This document shows, piece by piece, positions 11,136-22,200 of a stretch of DNA of 64,000 bases (position 1 is the stretch's first letter; each line of letters begins with the position of its first letter). Under the pieces are notes generated by a model. The model was not told the DNA's origin. It worked only from the letters and a program-made list of their open reading frames with translations, and searched no databases. Position numbers and translations under genes: made by a program. The stretch spans positions 20,730,221-20,794,220 of the forward strand of contig OZ038527.1 in the NCBI GenBank assembly GCA_964036665.1. The letters are read 5' to 3'. Source of the stretch: Gordius sp. MW1. Taxonomy: Eukaryota > Nematomorpha > Gordioida > Gordea > Gordiidae.

Positions 11136-11945
11136 CAGAGGTCAGATTTGTTAGAATTTTTCAGCCCGAACCCGGCCCGGCCCGATTTTATAATTAATCT
11201 GCCCGCCCGAGCCCGCCCGAACCCATCTAAGTGTCCGCCCGGGCCCGCCCGAATCGTTAAAGCTGCCCGAATTGCCCGGCCCGAAATATTAAATTTGCCC
11301 GTTAGTCCCGAATTTGTGAGGTCGCAAACAGAGGTCGGATTTGTTAAAATTTTTCTGCCCAAACCCGGCCCGGTCTAAATTTTTAACTAAATTCCCCGCC
11401 TGAACCCTTCTAAGTGTCCGCTCAGCCATGCCCAAACCATTAGAGCTGCCCGGCCTTATTAATAAAATTTGCCCGTGACTAGAAATTATCCAATCCCAAA
11501 ATCTTTTAGCCACTATTACAAAATAAGCATTAAATAAAGACATATTGATCAGAACAAATCTTTTATAATATAATATGAAAATTAAAAATTTTTGATCTTG
11601 AGATAAACCAGTTAAACTAATTTATTCGAAATAACATAAAATTTAATTCTGAAGAAGTTAAAATTAGGATTTAGGACATTATATAAACGTACGATAAGGA
11701 TTTAAGCGACAGAAAAAAATCTAGTCAAATTTATTATGGCCCAAAATTGTTTATAAGCGAATTTTTCTTTTTTCGAGGAAAATCAATTTGATAAAATTTT
11801 TGGCATGCCCGAATTGCCCGAATCTTATCAGCGTGCCCGCCCGGGCCCGTCCGAAAAGTAAAACTTAAGACAGTTGCCCGGCCCGGCCCGTGGGCCGGGC
11901 CGGGCGGGCCGGGCAGCGGGCCGGGCCGGGCATTTCTGACCTCTG
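11136..11945. mobile_element. GGCCCG-rich element with perfect 11-bp inverted ends
   Basis: It starts CAGAGGTCAGA and ends TCTGACCTCTG, a perfect 11-bp inverted pair. The interior is dominated by CCCGGCCCG and GCCCGCCCG motifs, with an internal second start CAGAGGTCGGATTTG at 11329. The sister module at 17486-17815 has the uninterrupted sequence (ATAC, one base, then CAGATCAG), which confirms the insertion and its borders. No 8-bp target duplication is visible. Related pieces lie at 18690-19005. Confidence 0.75.
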
Positions 11946-12051
11946 CAGATCAGATCATGCTTGACTGATGTTATGAGAGAGGGCAGCTCTTCTTTTGTTC
12001 ATAATAGAGATAGATATATAATTTAACTCTTTTCGCGTTTCTTGCTTTCTA

Positions 12052-12470
12052 TCCCTTACCATCGCGCGTGAGATTCTTGTGGGCATCTTATATTATAACT
12101 TATTAAAATAAATGGAAATTAGTACTATGAAATTCGAATAAATCCTAATGAAATATAAGGTAAGCTAAAAATGAATTAGTTATGTGATTAAATATAAATA
12201 ACGCAATAATAATTTAAATCTAAATAATAATGTGTGTTCATTTAATTAATGTACCTTTATAACATTGGTGCCAGAATCAAAAGGGGATACATATAATAAA
12301 GTTTTTAATAGAAAAAAATGATAATTTTTTGGATTTTATATTTTTGGATTAAAGTTAAAAGTAATATTTTGAAATTTAAATTTAGAGAAAACTATGTTGG
12401 TAGTTATTGTAACTTAAATTTTAGGGTAATATTTGAGATAATAAGTGTATGGCAATACTTTTAATTTATT
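12052..12470. other. No gene seen
   Basis: AT-rich spacer between the repeat module and the piggyBac element. No supported exon on either strand. Confidence 0.4.
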
Positions 12471-13346
12471 CCCTCGAGAGCATTCCTCAAAATCCCGAAC
12501 GCGAGAGCACAGGTGGGGTCTATTTGACCCCATTTTTTAACTGCTTATAATTTTAAAACTATTAATTAAAAACAACTCAAATTTTAATTAATGTTAGGTG
12601 AAGACTCTTAATCATAAATATAATTTTTGAGGAACAGTTAAATAATATTACCAAAGTTATTAACATTTTTCTGAAGTCACCTTTTTTTTGCTTAAAATTA
12701 AAATGCCTAAATTTGTCTCTCAACATCATATATTATGAAATGAATCAAAATTAGCATGATTTTTTATTAAATGAAAGTTTGAATTGCACAAAAAATATAA
12801 TTTGCACAAACATATCATCATATAAAAAAATACAAATTGTGGCATAAGGCCAGATTCAAATGTAAGCATAAAATTATCCTCAGCGCGTTTAGCCAAATTT
12901 AAATGTCATGTTAATAGTTTTATTACCTTACCCATAAAATTATCCTCCACGCGTTTATTAATAGATTTTAAGATCACGATGATTTCGCTATTTCTTAGTT
13001 TATTGTTATCTTCGCCATCATTATGGGTGCGCTTATCATTATTGTTACCACTGCGCTTATCATTATTGTTACCACTTCGCTGATCATTATTATTTGTGCT
13101 CTATCGTTATTTACGCCTAATCTGATTACCTCATCCCTGATCATTATTGTTACTACTTAAAACGAATTGTCATTAGAGATTGATCAGTCATAATAATTTT
13201 TGAAGTTGAATAAATTTATGCGAAAGATGTAGTAGTACGAAAATTATAACTGATTGATATTCGCGGTAGTTTTAGAAAATAAATACATTTAGCTAGAGGT
13301 TTAAATAAATATTTTAAAGCGTATTTTCATTCTTCAAATACGAAAT

Positions 13347-13375
13347 TGGTGTCAGAAGTGGGATCTGAACCCACG
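13347..13375 (+). promoter_or_regulatory. Primer-binding site complementary to the tRNA-Leu 3' half
   Basis: It begins TGGTGTCAGAAGTGGGAT one base after the LTR. Its complement reads as the acceptor end, T-stem and T-loop of a eukaryotic tRNA-Leu, including the CCA tail. Agreement extends about 29 bases, beyond the usual ~18, which suggests either an extended primer contact or tRNA sequence captured by reverse transcription. Confidence 0.75.
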
Positions 13376-13418
13376 GAGAGGGAAAGGACAATTTTTGTAA
13401 AGTGAATTATATTAATAT

Positions 13419-13709
13419 TTGGAAGGAAGGAAACGTCAGAAAATTTTTTTGAAGGAAGGAGATGACGGAGATTTTTTTGTTAGAAAGATTTTGAAGGAAG
13501 GAGATGACGGAAATTTTTGGTTAGAAATTGTACTACAACCGGGTATTCACGGGGCTCTGAACTCATTGAGTCAACCTCGGGTTTATAAGGCACTGAACTC
13601 AGATAATGAGTCAACCTTGGTTTTTGGGGCACTGAACTCAGTTAATGAGTCAACCTCGGTTTATGAGGAACGGGATTTTGTTAAAAGAACCTATCCTCGG
13701 TTTCGGTAA
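13419..13709 (+). pseudogene. Internal ORF of the short LTR element
   Basis: 96 codons made of internal repeats: FLKEGDDGDFF and ILKEGDDGNFW, then three approximate copies of a GALNS-N-STLV type unit. It resembles no gag or pol domain. The TRIM-like element probably does not need it. Downstream (13715-13800) is a GTCAAT-rich simple repeat. Confidence 0.35.
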
Positions 13710-14569
13710 GTAGTGTCAATATCTAGGTCAATATCGATGTCATAATAAAGGTCAGTATCAAAGTCAATGTTAATGTCAAGATCAATGTCGATATCAAAAA
13801 GCATGAATATAGAGATTACGAAATTGCTAGAAATCCGCAAGGTTAAAATTTTTTGTTGGGAAAAGGGGAAGGTGTGGCATAAGGCCAGATTCAAATGTAA
13901 GCATAAAATTATCCTCAGCGCGTTTAGCCAAATTTAAATGTCATGTTAATAGTTTTATTACCTTACCCATAAAATTATCCTCCACGCGTTTATTAATAGA
14001 TTTTAAGATCACGATGATTTCGCTATTTCTTAGTTTATTGTTATCGCCATCATTATGGGTGCGCTTATCATTATTGTTACCACTGCGCTTATCATTATTG
14101 TTACCACTTCGCTGATCATTATTATTTGTGCTCTATCGTTATTTACGCCTAATCTGATTACCTCATCCCTGATCATTATTGTTACTACTTAAAACGAACT
14201 GTCATTAGAGATTGATCAGTCATAATAATTTTTGAAGTTGAATAAATTTATGCGAAAGATGTAGTAGTACGAAAATTAAAACTGATTGAAATTCGCGGTA
14301 GTTCTAGAAAATAAATACATTTAGCTAGAGGTTTAAATAAATATTTTAAAGCGTATTTTCATTCTTCAAATACGAAACAAATGTTACAAAAACAGTAAAA
14401 TTTTGCACGTACAATTTTCACACAAAATCCTCATGTGGTCATTACATACAAATTTTGAGCCCATGATACAAGTAAGTTTGGTTTTTTTGTCTTGTACTCT
14501 TGTACAAAAAGAACATCTTGATCTTTTTGATGATTTAAGAGGTAATTCATCTTGAATCTTTAGGATTTT

Positions 14570-14785
14570 TTAAATAGATTCCTTGATATCCCTAGGCATA
14601 CGTAGACAATTTTTAAGCCTACTTTCCATGTAGGGTTTAGTTAGTTGTCTGGCTAATTCTTTAATGAATTTGCCTCTATTGGTTTTTGTACCAATATTAT
14701 ATTGGTAAACAATCAAGGAATTGATTGTGGCTATGTTAAGTAGTGTATAAAAAATAGTAAGAGGTCATCTGTTTGACATCTTGTA
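14570..14785 (-). pseudogene. piggyBac transposase, C-terminal part, broken
   Basis: Read on the minus strand, the frame gives PLTIFYTLLNIATINSLIVY, RGKFIKELARQLTKPYMESR and a LRMPRDIKESI end. This fits the end of the catalytic region of piggyBac-family DDE transposases, where an RRWP(M/L)xIFYxxLDIAxxNS block is conserved. The Trp expected before PLTIFY is a TGA stop here, so the copy is dead. The upstream catalytic core is missing. Confidence 0.7.
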
Positions 14786-14844
14786 TTATCCTTACCTAAA
14801 AATTGAATAATTAATTAAAATTAAATACCATAAAGATATATTTT

Positions 14845-15036
14845 TTTGATAATTCATGATCAGTCACATCAATCTCTTCTTCACTTTCTGACTCATGTTC
14901 ACTTGGTAAAACAATATCTTCCTCACTTAAACTTACAATATATTCATCTAAGTTATGATATTAAAATAGATTATAATGTTTAAACATGATTTGAATCATC
15001 TCTTACCTTCTGAACTTGATGTTGATGAGTCTAAAC
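14845..15036 (-). pseudogene. piggyBac transposase, acidic N-terminal part
   Basis: The minus-strand translation is rich in Ser, Glu and Asp (LDEYIVSLSEEDIVLPSEHE and SESEEEIDVTD). This is like the acidic leader of piggyBac transposases. It is cut by the hAT insertion whose left end is at 15037 and joined to the C-terminal fragment by an internal deletion. Identification rests mainly on position between piggyBac ends. Confidence 0.45.
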
Positions 15037-16046
15037 TAGGGCTGCATCGATATCGGTATCGGTACCGATATCACGATTTTTTAACGATATCGGTATCGGT
15101 AATTAATTGACCGATACCGAACTTGAAACTTTTTTTACAAATATTTTATATTTGTTAGAGCTGTATATCTATATACTTTTTAAATTAAATTTTACTTAAT
15201 TGCTGTTAAATCTAATTTATTTTTTCATTGATTCATTCATTCAAATTTCTACCACCACTTATTTATATTATTATGTAAGTTAGTTTATATTTAAAATTTA
15301 TAATATAATGTATTTATTTTTATATTATATATTGTATATACGATTTTTAATATATATATTATATAATATTTATCAACAAAGCATTTAAAATATTTTAAAT
15401 TAGAATAACATTCTATGTTGTGTATTATTAATTCAAATGGCCTTACATTGACTTTATTTAAATTAAATTATATTTAGGTCTAAAAGCAAGTCATTAATTT
15501 GGAATTATTTTATAATTGATGAGAACTCAGCACATATTGCAGCCTGTACAATTGATAACTGCAATAAAAAAGTTTTAAGAGGTGGCAAGACATCAATTAA
15601 TTTTAACACCACAAATCTTAGAAAACATATCCTTAATAATCATCCAATAAAATATAAACAATTATTATTAGAGGAGAAATCAAAGACATTGACTGATAAT
15701 AACTTCAAATCTGATTCCAAATTAGTTCAACCAAAAATTAAAGACCTTTTCAACAATTTAAAAAAGTGGGATACTAATAATCACAATTCCAAAATTATAC
15801 ATCAATTAATATTAGAGATGATCTGTAAAGACAACCAACCACTATCTGTCGTGTCTGACAAAGGATTTGACCGGAGACTATTGAAAAATTACTATTTATG
15901 AAAAAAAATTTGGAATATTTTAAATAAAGCTTTATAAATATTAACAGGTGTCATTTTTATGAGATGTAAAATATCGGTATCGGTGTATTTATTTAAATAT
16001 CGGTAGTATCGGCATCGGTTAAAAATTTGATATCGGTGCAGTCCTA
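15037..16046 (+). mobile_element. hAT element, internally deleted, perfect 8-bp TSD
   Basis: The ends are inverted: TAGGGCTGCATCGATATCGG at the left and the complement of TAGGACTGCACCGATATC at the right. GTCTAAAC is duplicated exactly on both sides (15029-15036 and 16047-16054). Both subterminal regions are packed with GATATCGGTATCGG motifs. It encodes only the N-terminal part of a transposase (15479-15901). It is nested in the piggyBac element. Confidence 0.93.
15479..15901 (+). pseudogene. hAT transposase N-terminus with BED-type zinc finger
   Basis: The open frame gives SLIWNYFIIDENSAHIAAC, then a second Cys four residues on, GGKTSINFNTTNLRKH and a second His. This is the W/F plus C..C...H...H layout of BED fingers in hAT transposases. 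Downstream, MICKDNQPLSVVSDKGFDRR matches the conserved region just after the finger in ZBED-like transposases. It then stops, so the RNase-H-like core and hAT dimerisation domain are lost. Confidence 0.75.
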
Positions 16047-16461
16047 GTCTAAACGATTGAAATAAATTGAATTCATATTAACAGCTGATAAAAAAAGTAA
16101 TGTTTTATTCCACTAAGTAAACTTTTTACTTCCGTTTTTAACGTTTTTTGTGTTAAAAACTCATGCAAAATTTATTTTTTATACAAAAATTTAATTGTAT
16201 TAATATATAAGTCAAAATTCTCACAAAAAAAATTTTTGTAAATGAAAAAAAATTACGTGAGAGCATATGTGGAGTCCACAGGACCCCAAAATGCTATAAC
16301 TCCAAAAGTAATGGACCAAAACTTATAAAATTTTACCCAAACCTAGTTTTTGATAAAATAATGGACTACTGAAAAGGCCAAATCAATTCGTTTTGAAATG
16401 CGTTTTTTATTCAAGTTTGTTATCGTGGCTGTGAGACCCCACTTGTGCTCTCGAGGGTTAA

Positions 16462-17157
16462 ATACGATAAGATAGTTCATAAGTCCTAATAGAATCGCGC
16501 GAAGGTAAACATTTTTTATAATGCATGTTTTATTCCTTCAACTTTTTCGCTTTTTGCTTTTTTTTCGTATGAATTTCAGTTACTATTTATGAATATGATT
16601 GACGCGCATGTGACCGTCAATCGCTATCCGTTTTGATCAGCTGGTATCTGACAGTGCGATAATAGAACGCCGAAGGTGTGTGATTCCGGGGCTGTGAGAC
16701 GCTATTGCGGTTCTGGAAAATTTTGTCGGTACCTGCTGGTAGACAAGATGACGCGGTGGTACGCAACGTGAGCAATACGTGTACGACGAGGTTTCGGATA
16801 TTAAATTTAGTATTGCATGAGCGCACGTGTAACCCGGAAGCGAATAATGAGACCATTTACGACGCTAAGCGTCGGTACACTTTCGGTCTACGGACGCGTT
16901 AATTTAATTCGGAGGCTTAATGCCTGTTATGACCTGTTTTTTTGGCTTATGCCCTATCACCTTTAATTAGGGATGAGGTCCTCATTCCTGCGTGGCAAAT
17001 ATTCTGTGCGCTTGATTAATGTATTTTTTAGGTAGTTACCGAACCGTCGCATGAAATGATGAGAGGTAATACCATCGTTGTCAAGTCCAAAGTTACCGTC
17101 CTGGAGTTCATAGCTCCCAGGTGATTATGGTAGGCGGAGTTGCATTTAATGCGAGAT
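16462..17157. other. No supported gene; less AT-rich than the surroundings
   Basis: Overlapping open frames on both strands (about 16617-16902 and 17028-17243) have no recognisable motif. The stretch borders the second copy of the repeat module and is probably part of the same repeat. Confidence 0.35.
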
Positions 17158-17815
17158 ACGCCTGATGACAATTTTTTACATTTAGTAATGTCGCTGGTGC
17201 CTATGTCGACGCCGATAGCTAATATGTGGTATAGCGATGTCACCTTAATTTAACGGAAGTATCGTACACTTGGGTCGAGAGGCTAGCAGCTCTTATGGAG
17301 AGGCGGCCTAGACGACTTAGAGTGGCGAAGATGTTTCTGTCTCGCTCTTTGGGGGAAAATCATCAAAAAGCTACTTTGGGTTGCGTTACGAAAACAATTG
17401 GGTACAGTATCCCGATCCCAACGACGCTCAGATGCTCTGGCCAAACCCCCCCCCCCCCCCCCCCAGCAAGCTCGATGGGGAAGTGATAGAAAGCAAGAAA
17501 CGAGAAAAGAGTTAAATTATATATCTATCTCTATTATGAACAAAAGAAGAGCTGCCCTCTCTCATAACATCAGTCAAGCATGACCTGATCTGCGTATAAA
17601 TATAATACAACGAAGAGAGAGATGATGTAGGGAGATACGTGACCACAACAGAGAGACACGTGAATGTATTACTACGATTTAACAAAGCGAGTACAGATAG
17701 ATGAGGGGGGAGGGAACAACGCGTATACATTAATAAAGCTTTGAGGGAGAGATGATGGGGGGGGGCATACGCGTGTTGGCATTAATACGCGTCTAACATA
17801 TGTAGTGCAACCACA
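17158..17815. mobile_element. Repeat module, short copy (block A direct, block B inverted)
   Basis: 17158-17483 matches 10380-10698 closely in direct orientation. 17486-17815 matches 10915-12051 in inverted orientation and lacks the 810-bp insertion. The junction after GATGGGGAAGTG differs from the first copy, so the two blocks were rearranged relative to each other. A long poly-C interrupts block A at about 17446. Confidence 0.65.
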
Positions 17816-18060
17816 ACATTAACCTAAGCGTTTAAGGTTAATTTTGCGCTCTAACCTAATCTATAAGCTTCCAATTGACCTCGAGGTTTAAGGTTAATTT
17901 TGACCTCTATCCTCGAGGTTAAAAGCGTTTCTAAAAGACCTCAAGGTTTTTTAAAAAGCCTAACCTAACCTATTAGGTTAGGTCGAGAAAACCTGAGGTT
18001 TTCCCTTCACTACAGCTCACTGAGTCTAAAATGATCGAAATCGTAAGGTACGGGCCCGGG
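17816..18060. repeat. Degenerate AGGTTAA / CCTAACCTAA repeats
   Basis: GTTTAAGGTTAATTTTG appears twice (near 17829 and 17886), with CCTCGAGGTT copies between and a short CCTAACCTAACCTATTAGG palindrome near 17960. It is too short and diverged to call telomeric. Confidence 0.45.
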
Positions 18061-18689
18061 CGGGCACGCTGATAAGATTCAAGCATAAATCCTAGTAAAT
18101 TATCTTGTTACTTTTTTATTAGATTGTATATCGCGTTCGCTAATGCTGCCACCTCCCATGTTAAATCTTTGCCCCACTCCTCTTTCAGATCCCTAGCTAC
18201 GTTTATGGAGGATTGAATTATTTATATTTATGTAGCCATTTCATTGTTCGCAATAAAACAGAGGTGTCATGCCATTTTCTCACATTGTATGCGCATAAGT
18301 GTTTAAATTCTAATTCATTAATTTCTATAACAAATAAAATTTCTTTCAGCCTTTTTGATTCCTACTTATTTTTATAATACATAATTTATTCACAACCATT
18401 CTGTTTTTGCTTCAAATAAAATTTTTTATTCTAAAAGTAAGTAATACTAATTTAAATAATTTATTATTTATCAATTAAAAATGTGTGACCTATGATTGGT
18501 TTCGCCAGCGATGATATAATATTTAAAAAAAACTCTGGGCAAATTTTTTTGCATTAATTTTGGAGATTTGATTTGTAAGTTCCAAGTTTATGCAAATGCT
18601 GTTGCTGTCCATTGGTTTTTAAGCTTTATATTTTTAAATTCTTTTTATTATATAACATATCCTGCTTGATCTTAACTCTTAATAGAGTT
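18061..18689. other. No gene seen
   Basis: AT-rich spacer. It starts with a short GGGCCCGGGCGGGC piece related to the 11136 element. Confidence 0.35.
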
Positions 18690-19005
18690 AAAATTTTATT
18701 AATCAGGCCGGGCAGCTTTAATGGTTCGGGCATGGCCGAGCGGACACGTAGAAGGGTTCAGGCGGACAATTTAGTTAAAAATTTAGACCGGGCCGGGTTC
18801 GGGCAGAAAAATTTAAACAAATCTGACCTCTGTTTGTGATCTCATAATCATTGGGCCGGGCAATTCGGGCAGCTTTAACGCTTCGGGCCAGGCGGGGCGA
18901 ACACTTAAATGGGTTCGGGCGGGCCCGGGGGCGCAATGAAGTTAAAAAACTGAATCAGGCCGGGTTCGGGCAGAAAATTTCAAAAAAACCTGACCTCTGA
19001 ATCAA
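18690..19005. repeat. GGCCGGGC-rich element fragments
   Basis: Two inverted-orientation relatives of the 11136-11945 element, each ending in a TCTGACCTCTG-like terminus (near 18822 and 18988), with CGGGCAGCTTTAA and GGCCGGGTTCGGGCAGAAAA shared. A short ORF through it has no meaning. Confidence 0.6.
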
Positions 19006-19282
19006 ATCACTCACCCTTGATAGACTTCTACAATCTCTTAAAACAATTTCGATCGGGTTATTATTAGATATATGAATAAAAAATACAATATGTTTTGTCC
19101 GGCGATTATCTTAAAAATTCAGAGTGCGTCACGGGTACAATAACAAGATGAGATATCACATTATGGTTTAATTTTAATTTTTTGAGCATTTTCAAAAACT
19201 TAAACAGACTAGACGTTAATTTTGGATGATGTTTGATATTGATAACAGAGTGTGCCTGTTAATTTTTCTTGCAAAATTCCAA

Positions 19283-22200
19283 TCAATTGTATGTCTTTCG
19301 TTTGCCGCTATTTTCGTAAGCTTCTATGATTTTAAATATGATGTAATTGATCGTTCTGATATAAATTTCCTCGATGTGAGTGGTATAGCGTTCCCCCAAA
19401 ATTTCTCTAACCGCATACAAAAAGGGATCGCTAAAATCCTGTAATTAATGTAAAAAAATTATTCTCTTTTATTATCTTTTTTCTCCAATTATATATGATT
19501 TTAACTAACCTGTTTCCTAATTTTTTATTTAATTTTTTTGTTAAATTCGTTTTATTATAAAATAGACAAATAAAAAAATGTGGAGTCATAGGGGTCGGGA
19601 TTTTAATAGAAAGTTTAATATAAAATTGTTCAATATTTTTTTTATTTAGTTCCCTCCCTTTAGGTCAGTATAATTAAAGAATTAAAAGTTTCTTAATTTT
19701 AACACTTAACAGCTAAGATTGTTTTTAAGTTATAAACACGTCTATTTATTACTCAATACAATAAAAGCAATCTAATTATTTTCTAAATCTCATATTTTTA
19801 ATAAGATATCATACATAGATCATGTATAATAACTCAAGTAATGTTGAATTAAAAAGTTTACTTTTAAAAAAATAAATTACCAAAAAATATTCAGCCCTAA
19901 AATTTTTAATCCCGATGTGAAATTCTCCCATGTTCTTGATGAATGTGAAAAATCTTTTAGGATTATCCAGGTAATCAATGCATTTATCCATGGCATACAT
20001 AAAGTTTTCGGCCGCCGTCTGAAGTTGCAAATGTTTAGGGACGGGTGATCCATTTCGCGTTTCAAAAAATTTACCATATTCGGGGTTGAGTTCCAATAAC
20101 CTAAAATAAGAAATTACAACATTTTTAATAAAGATTACATTCCAAAAACCAAAATTGTTCTATAGATGTTATCCATTTTTATTTTTAACAGAATGTTTTT
20201 ATCGTACGAGATAATTTAACGCATTTTTTTCACGGTTCCTATCTTTTTAATTTTTTACAAAAAGTAAAAATTAAATGGAAATAGATTGCTATTTAATCAA
20301 ATTATAGCTGATGGGAACTTTATTAAAAGTAACATTTAGTGCTGTAAACATTTTTTAAAAAAATCGAACGCGTTCACGTTCATGAACGCGTTCACATTCG
20401 TTCAAAATTTTATGATATTTTTTTTAATTTTGAATATAAATAAATGTCTTATATTTTTAAACACAATATATTAGCCATGATAAAAAATAACAGTTTTATT
20501 TCGATAATATAATTATAAATATAATATAATAGAGCGAATAAAAAGAATTTTATTTATAAAGTTTTTTTATTTATAAATTTTTTTATCTATTTATAATAAT
20601 AATTGATTTTCAATATTTTCGTCGGATAAGCAGGAACGCTTGGCAGTTAATACAGCATTAGCCATACTAAAAACCCGCTCCACAGGGGCAGATGAGGGGA
20701 TTAAAGTATTGTACTTAATAAACAAATCTTTTAAAGCAGGAAATTTATTAAAAACATTTAATGTTTTGTCCCTCGCTTTAAAATTGCGATAAGTCTACTT
20801 CCTCGTCAAATAACGATATTTAGGAATCGACAGTTCTTTCATTATTAACCCTAGGGGTTTTAAACCCTTTTTTCAATAAAACTAAAAGTTTATTTTTTTT
20901 TACATTTAGTAAATATTGAATTCGGTCCTTTCTATGAAATGAGAGTGAAAAATATTTATCAGAGTTTGGCAATGTCAATTCATCTGCTGATTTTTAATAT
21001 TCAGAATCTGAAGATGACAACGATTTAATAATATGATTGTCCATATTAAGCTATAAATTAAAACATAATTAATAAAATAATATCAAATCAATAAACTTTA
21101 ATCTTATCTTCACGTTATGGTATGTTAAAAGTATTTCGGAATAGGTAATAGGAAAAAGGAAAAACAGCTGATTAAAAAATATAAGACTTTTTTGTTACAA
21201 AATTCGGATTAACATTAATTTTCAAATAAATAAAAATAAAAAAGGGTTTTTAAAATTGAACGAACGTTAAATTCGAACGCGTTCATCCAAAAACAGGAAC
21301 GCGTTCACGTTCAAATTTCACCAAAAAAAAGGAACGCCGTTCATTCATTTTTCAAAAAATTTGAACGCGTTCATTCACAATACTAGTAACATTCAATAAG
21401 AAAATGTTATTAATTTTGGTTGATATAATGCTTGATGGGTTACTTCTTTTAACACAAGGGGACCCCCTAATTTAAGAAAAAGAAAATTTTTCAATGCAAA
21501 AACTTTGAAAATTAAAATTTACGTTTTGCCCCCCTCTAATTGAACTTTTAAACGTTTTGCCCCCCCCCTAATCCAAAACCTGGCTACGCTTATGAAAGGG
21601 GATCTTACACAGAAGGGTAAAAAAGCTTACTAGGTTTTGCAGCCATTGCTAAAATAAAATCAATATATTTTTAATCACGTCTCTGCCTTATCATTTCTAC
21701 CACTCACCCAATAAATTATTACAATAGATACAATTTAAATTATTATTGTGTGCTACTATAAAAAATTATCGAAATTCAACTAAAAAAACTGTCTAATAAA
21801 TGAATACAGATTATCCTTAAACTTTGACTCATTTTAACTAATTATTATTATTTAAAGTGTTTTTGAGCTGTTATTGACATGGGCGTACCCAGGTTTTGAA
21901 TTAGGTGGGGGCAGATTGAATTTTTTTTGCTTGACTATTCAAAAATTTTCCTGAAAAAAATAGAAAAAAAAAGAAACTCGTATTCAAAAATTTTCCTGCG
22001 ACCAAAAAAAGAGAAAAAAAGAAACTCGTATTCAAAAATTTTCCTACGACCAAAAAAAAAGGAACTCGACTATTCAATAATTTTCCTTCGACCGTAAAAA
22101 AAATTAGGAATAGGAAATAAATGATGACTACACAAACACAATCGCAACTAGTAATCCAATCTCAAAATTAAATTTAATTTTACCAAAATAATTTAAATTC

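Larger units (their letters stand above)
10343..12051. mobile_element. Repeat module, long copy (with an 810-bp insertion)
   Basis: Two sub-blocks are duplicated near 17158-17815. Block A (10380-10698) is repeated in direct orientation at 17158-17483. Block B (10915-11135 plus 11946-12051) is repeated inverted at 17486-17815. GTTGCACTACATATGTTAGA occurs at 10350, at about 10916 and, inverted, at 17790-17815, so it may be a terminal repeat. Block A preserves an open frame at 10457-10678 in both copies (with ALMERRPRRLRVAKMFLSR), of unknown relationship. Block B is pyrimidine-rich with repeated ACGCGT. The superfamily is not identified. Confidence 0.5.
12838..14377 (+). mobile_element. Short non-autonomous LTR retrotransposon (TRIM-like)
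   Basis: The LTRs are 12838-13345 (508 bp) and 13873-14377 (505 bp), nearly identical with a 3-base indel, which indicates a young insertion. CAAAT flanks both outer ends (12833-12837 and 14378-14382), a perfect 5-bp target duplication. A primer-binding site starts at 13347, and a polypurine tract AAAAGGGGAAGG sits right before the second LTR. Only 527 bp lie between the LTRs, with no protease, RT or integrase. Each LTR holds tandem copies of a roughly 24-bp CATTATTGTTACCACT unit. Confidence 0.9.
12471..16457 (-). mobile_element. Decayed piggyBac-like element carrying nested insertions
   Basis: The ends are inverted: CCCTCGAGAGCA at 12471 and TGCTCTCGAGGG ending at 16457. The right end abuts TTAA (16458-16461), the piggyBac target site. 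At the left a TTAA lies six bases outside, so that junction is altered. A GTGGGGTC block follows each end, and the left end has an extra ~28 bases. Two transposase remnants lie inside on the minus strand. An LTR element (12838-14377) and a hAT element (15037-16046) sit within, each with its own perfect target duplication, so both arrived later. Confidence 0.75.

Noticed and set aside
11129..11543. Pro/Arg/Gly-rich ORFs on both strands
   Set aside because: They are produced by CCCGGCC repeats of the GGCCCG element.
17955..17995. CCTAACCTAACCTA resembling the arthropod telomere repeat (TTAGG)n
   Set aside because: Only about three units inside a longer degenerate AGGTTAA repeat; no array.
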